DNA from: Achromobacter denitrificans NBRC 15125
GTDB lineage: Bacteria; Pseudomonadota; Gammaproteobacteria; Burkholderiales; Burkholderiaceae_B
NCBI RefSeq assembly: GCF_001571365.1
Contig: NZ_BCTQ01000015.1
Coordinates: 1-64,000, forward strand
DNA length: 64,000 nt
Reading direction: 5' to 3'
Made by a program: the position numbers and the translations under genes. The notes beneath the pieces are model-generated. The model did no database searches, was not told the DNA's origin, and saw only the letters and a program-made list of their open reading frames with translations. Below are positions 60,219-64,000 of this stretch, piece by piece; position 1 is the first letter of the stretch, and each line of letters opens with the position of its first letter.

Positions 60219-61052
60219 CTATCCCCGCCAATAGCGGTACAGCGCGCGCGCCCCGGCATCCAGCAGGAAGCCCAGCACGCCTATCATCAGCACCATCGCC
60301 ATCAGCTCCGAATACGCGAGGCGGTCGCGCGTATCCAGGATGAAATAGCCCATGCCCGCCGACACGCCCAGCATCTCGCAGGGCACCAGCACGATCCACA
60401 GGATCCCGATCGCCAGGCGCACCCCCGTCAGGATATGGCCCAGCACCCCCGGCAGGATGACGCTGCGCAGGGTCTCCCAACGCGTGGCGGCCACGCTTTG
60501 GGCCAGCAGCAGCCAGCGCGTGTCCAGCTGCTGCACGCCCGCCGCCGTGTTCAGCACGATGGGCCAGACGGCCGCGAAGGCCAGCAGAAAGTAGACCGGG
60601 TCGTCGCCCACGCCGAAGACCATCACGGCTATCGGCATCCACGACAAGGGCGAAATCATCCGCAGGAACTGCATGGCCGGCGACACCGCGGCCTCCAGCC
60701 GCCGGTAGCTGCCGATGGCCAGCCCCAGCGGCACGCCGATGGCCAGCGCGAAGCCCAGGCCCACGGCGATGCGCCGCAGGCTGACCAGAATGTGCGCCGG
60801 CAGGTCGGAGCCGGTCAGCAATTCGCCCAGGCTGACGAAGGTGGCGCCCGGCGAAAACCGCCGCGCCATGCCGCCCGCGGGCGACAGCACGTCGGTGCCC
60901 AGCCACCACAGCGCCAGCAGCGCGGCCAGGCCGCCGGCGCCCAGCGCGCAGCGCGCCGCCAGGCCTTGGCCGCCGCGCTTGCGCCCGGCCGCCGGCTCCC
61001 GCGAGCCTGCCAGCCCGGCGGGCGTATCGGCGGTGGATTCCCGGGCCGTCAC
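60219..61052 (-). CDS. NitT/TauT-type ABC transporter permease
   Basis: A 277-residue permease of the SsuC/TauC/NrtB class, starting at a GTG that overlaps the binding-protein stop by 4 nt (GTGA). A long charged N-terminal tail precedes the first helix (about 36-52). Family motifs are SLRRIAVGLGFALAIGVPLGLAIG, MISPLSWMPIAVMVFG and the EAA loop AQSVAATRWETLRSVILPGVLG. It forms the channel of the importer encoded here; the adjacent flavoprotein suggests an organic sulfur or nitrogen compound. Confidence 0.9.
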   Translation of the reverse strand: MTARESTADTPAGLAGSREPAAGRKRGGQGLAARCALGAGGLAALLALWWLGTDVLSPAGGMARRFSPGATFVSLGELLTGSDLPAHILVSLRRIAVGLGFALAIGVPLGLAIGSYRRLEAAVSPAMQFLRMISPLSWMPIAVMVFGVGDDPVYFLLAFAAVWPIVLNTAAGVQQLDTRWLLLAQSVAATRWETLRSVILPGVLGHILTGVRLAIGILWIVLVPCEMLGVSAGMGYFILDTRDRLAYSELMAMVLMIGVLGFLLDAGARALYRYWRG

Positions 61053-62239
61053 GCCTGCACCAACTCGGTCCGGCTGTACTGGTCGGGAAAGCCGAAACGG
61101 CTCAGGCCGCCCGCCGATTCGATGGCGCGCCTGACGTAGCGGTCGTCCACCAGTTCGGCCGCGGCGCGGGCCGGATCCAGGCTCGCCAGGAAGCCGCGGT
61201 CCGCCTCGATCAGCGTATCGCGCAGGCGGCGCACCAGTTCCTCGGTATAGCTGGGGAACGGATACGGCTGGAAATCGATGCGGCGCTCGTCCCAGCCCGC
61301 GTGCCGGATGGCGCCGCTGGCCAGGTATTGCTCGCGGTCCGCGGGCGGCGGCGCCAGCACCTTGGACAGCGCGGGCAAGGCGTGCGGCGTGTAGCGGTTG
61401 ATGCCTTCCTTGGACAGCAGCCGCGCCGTCTCGGCCCGGTTTTCGCGTATCCACAACTGGGCCTGCACGATGGCGTCCACTACCTTCTGCGACCACTGCG
61501 GCCGCTGCTCCAGGTCGCGCTCGTGCATGAACACCACGCAGCAGGCGTGGTTGCGCCAGACGTCGCCCGTGAAGCGCAGCACCTTCCCCACGCCCAGGGT
61601 CTCGGCCACCGCATTGAACGGCTCGGCCACGATGTAGCCCGCGATGCGGTTCTGCGCCAGCGCGGGCGGCATGTCCGCCGGCGCCATCACGACCAGGTTC
61701 ACCTCGGCCGCGCCCACCGTGCCGTCCTTGCGCGCCACCGGCGTCAGGCCGTTTTCGCGCAGCAGGTATTGCAGCACCACGTTGTGGATGGAATACCAGA
61801 ACGGAATCGCGACCGTCTTGCCGCCCAGGTCCTTGACGCTATCGATCGCCGGCGCCACGGTCAGGCCCGAGCCGCCCACGTGGTTCCAGGCCACCACCTT
61901 GGCGGGCACCTGGCTGCCGAACCGCGCCCATACCGTCATGGGCGACAGCAGGTGCACCACATTCACCTGCCCCGAGATGAAGGCTTCGATCACCTGCGCC
62001 CAGCTGCGCAGCAGCGTGGGCTTTTCCGCCTTGACGCCGGCCTTCTCGAACAGGCCGTTGTTGTGCGCCACCAGCAGCGGCGCGGCGTCCGTGATGGGCA
62101 GGTAGCCGATGCGCACCGGCGCGTCGGGCTCGCTCTGCGCGCGGGCGTTGAACGCCGACAGCAACGAGGCGGCGCCGCCCGCCGTCAACAGGGCCGAAAG
62201 TTTCAACCAGTCGCGACGCGACATGTGTTCCAGGCACAT
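61049..62239 (-). CDS. Tat-exported NMT1/NrtA-like ABC substrate-binding protein
   Basis: A 396-residue binding protein of the NrtA/SsuA/THI5 type. The N-terminus carries a twin-arginine signal (SRRDWLKLSALLTAGGAASLL), then RIGYLPITDAAPLLVAHNNGLFEKAGV, the hallmark of nitrate/sulfonate/pyrimidine-precursor binding proteins, and VAIPFWYSIHNVVLQYLL. ATG at 62239 is supported by AGGAG 7 nt upstream. Tat export may suit a protein binding a metal or cofactor. The ligand is unknown. Confidence 0.9.
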   Translation of the reverse strand: MCLEHMSRRDWLKLSALLTAGGAASLLSAFNARAQSEPDAPVRIGYLPITDAAPLLVAHNNGLFEKAGVKAEKPTLLRSWAQVIEAFISGQVNVVHLLSPMTVWARFGSQVPAKVVAWNHVGGSGLTVAPAIDSVKDLGGKTVAIPFWYSIHNVVLQYLLRENGLTPVARKDGTVGAAEVNLVVMAPADMPPALAQNRIAGYIVAEPFNAVAETLGVGKVLRFTGDVWRNHACCVVFMHERDLEQRPQWSQKVVDAIVQAQLWIRENRAETARLLSKEGINRYTPHALPALSKVLAPPPADREQYLASGAIRHAGWDERRIDFQPYPFPSYTEELVRRLRDTLIEADRGFLASLDPARAAAELVDDRYVRRAIESAGGLSRFGFPDQYSRTELVQA

Positions 62240-62279
62240 CAAAAAGCTCCTAGCAAGGGCCCGCGGCTCGGGCGCCGGG

Positions 62280-63077
62280 TCAGGCTGGCGCGGCCACGCC
62301 GCGGGCGTCCCGCAGCGCGCCGCGCAGGCGGGTGAGGATTTCCAGGCGCAGCGCGCCCATTTCCGGCAACAGGTCGGCGCGGGGCTGCGGCAGGTCCACC
62401 CGCCACACGCCCAGGATGCGGCCGGGCGCGCCGCCCAGCAGCACGATGCGGTCGGCCAGCACCAGCGCTTCGTCGATATCGTGCGTGATCAATACGGCGG
62501 CGGTATCGAAATCCGCCACCACCTTGCGCAGCAGCGCCTGCATCTCGCCGCGCGTCACCTCGTCCAGCGCGCCGAACGGTTCGTCCAGCAGCAGCACGGA
62601 CGGACGGCGCGCCAGGCAGCGGGCCAGGGCCGCGCGCTGCGCCATGCCCCCGGACAATTGCGCGGGGCGCAGCTGCCGCGCATGCGACAGGCCCACCTCG
62701 TCGATGGCCTGATCCACCCGCGCGCGGCGCTGCGCCGGCGTCAGCGCCGGCTGATGCTTGAAATCCAGGCCGAAAGCCACATTGCGTTCCAGCGACAGCC
62801 AGGGCAGCAGGCTCGGATCCTGGAACGCCACGGCCACGCGGGGATGCACGCCCGTCAGCGGCGCGCCTTCCATCAGCAGCGTGCCGGCGCTGGCGGGCTG
62901 CAAGCCGGCCAGCACCCGCAGCAGGCTCGATTTTCCCGCGCCGCTGGCGCCCAGCACGGCCACCACCTCGCCGCGCGCGAGATCCAGGTCCACGCCCTGG
63001 AACACCGCGCCGGCCGCGCCCGGGTAGCTGAGCGCCAGGCCCCGGGCTTGCAGCACGGCTTGCGGCGCCGTCGTCAT
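62280..63077 (-). CDS. NitT/TauT-type ABC transporter ATP-binding protein
   Basis: A 265-residue SsuB/TauB-like ATPase: Walker A GASGAGKSS, VAFQDPSLLPWLSLERNVAFGL, signature LSGGMAQRAALARCLARRP, Walker B VLLLDEPFGALDE and switch ITHDIDEAL. Its ATG overlaps the stop of the flavoprotein gene (ATGA). With the binding protein and permease downstream it forms a full importer. Confidence 0.92.
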   Translation of the reverse strand: MTTAPQAVLQARGLALSYPGAAGAVFQGVDLDLARGEVVAVLGASGAGKSSLLRVLAGLQPASAGTLLMEGAPLTGVHPRVAVAFQDPSLLPWLSLERNVAFGLDFKHQPALTPAQRRARVDQAIDEVGLSHARQLRPAQLSGGMAQRAALARCLARRPSVLLLDEPFGALDEVTRGEMQALLRKVVADFDTAAVLITHDIDEALVLADRIVLLGGAPGRILGVWRVDLPQPRADLLPEMGALRLEILTRLRGALRDARGVAAPA

Positions 63078-64000
63078 GCGACGGCTCCGGCCGCCAGCCT
63101 GGCCTGCCGCTTGGCCAGCTCGGTCTTCAACTGCACCAGGCTGGGCGTGACGATGGGCAGGAAGGCCGCCTCGCGCCACCGCCGGGCAAAGCCCGCGCCG
63201 GCCGGCCGCAAGTAGGCCGCGCCGCCGCTGGCCTGCAGTTCCAGCTGCACGGCCTGGTTGGCGGCCTCGGCCAAGGCGATCCGGATCTCGAACAGGGCCC
63301 AGGGTTCGGACACGAAGCGCCCGTTGCGCACCCCCTCGATCAGGCTGTCGGACAGCGCGTCGACTTGCTCACGCAAGGCCTGCAGCGGCGCGCCCAGGAT
63401 GCCGCGCGACGCTTGGCCCTGCCCCGCCTGCGCCGCGGCCAGCAAGGCGCGGCGCGCCAGGCCGATGGACAGGCCGCATTGCAGGCCCGCGAAGGCCGGC
63501 CTTGCTTGCGGCAGATACTCGCGGGCATCGGGATGGATCAGCCATTCCGGGCCGATGCGCACGCCGCGCACGTCCAGCGCGGCGGTGTTGCTCGATTGCA
63601 GCGCCAGCAAGGACAGGTCCGGGCTGCGCGCCAGCCCGGCGATATCGTGCGGCAGCGCGACCACGGCCGGCGTGCCGTCGGGCGCCGTGACCGCCGCGGC
63701 GACCAGGAAGCCCTGCACCCGCAGGTTCGTCACCCAGGGCATGCGGCCGTCCAGCACCCACTGGCCGTCCTCTTCCCGCGCGGCGATCTGCAGGGACTCG
63801 ATGCCGCTCAGGAATTTCATGGCGTTGGACAGCGCCGTCGCACCCGCCTGCTCGCCGGCCAGCAGGGGCGCGAGCCACGCGCCGGCCAGCGCGGTGTTCG
63901 GGCTGCGCAGCAGGTATTCGATGAAGACGCGCTGGCCCCAGGCCACGAAGGCGCTGGCGACCGACAGCTCCGCCACCTGCGACACCGCCTCGATGGCGTC
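63074..64000 (-). CDS. Acyl-CoA-dehydrogenase-like flavoprotein (partial, 5' end outside window)
   Basis: The frame is open to the right edge, so at least 308 residues of the C-terminal part are visible. ACAD-fold features are ATALSNAMKFLSG-type middle strands, WVLDGRMPWVTNL, GLSIGLARRALLAA and LELQASGGAAYLRPAGAGFARRWREAAFLPIVTPS. The SAAYLR-like end (SGGAAYLRPAG) and lack of a clear catalytic glutamate resemble flavin-dependent monooxygenases of the DszC/SfnC class as much as true dehydrogenases. It overlaps the ABC ATPase by 4 nt, so it probably acts on the imported compound. Confidence 0.75.
   Translation of the reverse strand, partial: DAIEAVSQVAELSVASAFVAWGQRVFIEYLLRSPNTALAGAWLAPLLAGEQAGATALSNAMKFLSGIESLQIAAREEDGQWVLDGRMPWVTNLRVQGFLVAAAVTAPDGTPAVVALPHDIAGLARSPDLSLLALQSSNTAALDVRGVRIGPEWLIHPDAREYLPQARPAFAGLQCGLSIGLARRALLAAAQAGQGQASRGILGAPLQALREQVDALSDSLIEGVRNGRFVSEPWALFEIRIALAEAANQAVQLELQASGGAAYLRPAGAGFARRWREAAFLPIVTPSLVQLKTELAKRQARLAAGAVA

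Overview
This is a strongly GC-rich, gene-dense stretch of bacterial chromosome. Gene content points to a betaproteobacterium of the Alcaligenaceae (Bordetella/Achromobacter type): four orphan tripartite-tricarboxylate (Bug) receptors, many LysR regulators with divergent targets, several polar amino-acid ABC systems, ECF sigma factors and short intergenic gaps. This is inferred from gene families; no rRNA or housekeeping marker was available. I found no tRNA, rRNA, insertion sequence, phage gene or CRISPR array, and no gene-free stretch longer than about 300 bases. The first 87 bases hold nothing I can name.

Layout. 0.1-3.9 kb: a FetAB-type exporter and a three-gene polar amino-acid ABC importer. 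4.0-10.6 kb: a LysR gene divergent from a cluster that looks built to import and break down a guanidino compound (Tat-exported binding protein, two permeases, ureohydrolase, ATPase, RidA, ArgE-type deacylase). 10.7-13.5 kb: an Lgt-like/TlpA fusion, argC and its divergent LysR. 13.5-17.1 kb: two anion-transporter-like CBS proteins (CLC and HPP) flanking a MarR gene, with a matching operator before each. 17.2-19.3 kb: a two-component system. 19.3-26.6 kb: an acyl-CoA pathway (ADP-forming CoA ligase, Bug receptor, crotonase, double acyl-CoA dehydrogenase) divergent from a LysR gene. 26.7-28.7 kb: an HbpS/GlcG-like secreted protein and an uncharacterised protein with a nuclease-like core.

28.7-39.7 kb is an 11 kb co-directional block that I read as organosulfur amino-acid uptake and breakdown: two paralogous binding proteins, aminotransferase, two permeases, ATPase, cysteine-dioxygenase-like cupin, C-S lyase, VOC protein, a CysB-type regulator and a 735-residue cupin plus four-rhodanese fusion. 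39.9-41.8 kb: a Bug receptor coupled to a TauD-type dioxygenase. 42.0-47.2 kb: a Fur-box-controlled iron-starvation module (FecI, FecR, TonB receptor, PepSY reductase).

47.4-51.8 kb carries an ECF41 sigma factor with its usual type of partners (CMD/AhpD, NmrA-like, Ohr, cupin, LysR). This cluster is bracketed by two nearly identical, inward-facing non-coding elements, which I consider the most interesting unexplained signal in the window. 51.9-55.1 kb: LysR/catB/Bug. 55.2-59.5 kb: Bug, RraA-like, IlvD/Edd dehydratase and GntR with a perfect 16-bp operator. 59.7 kb to the right edge: a surface-adhesin-E-like protein and a nitrate/sulfonate/taurine-type ABC importer coupled to an acyl-CoA-dehydrogenase-like flavoprotein that runs off the window.
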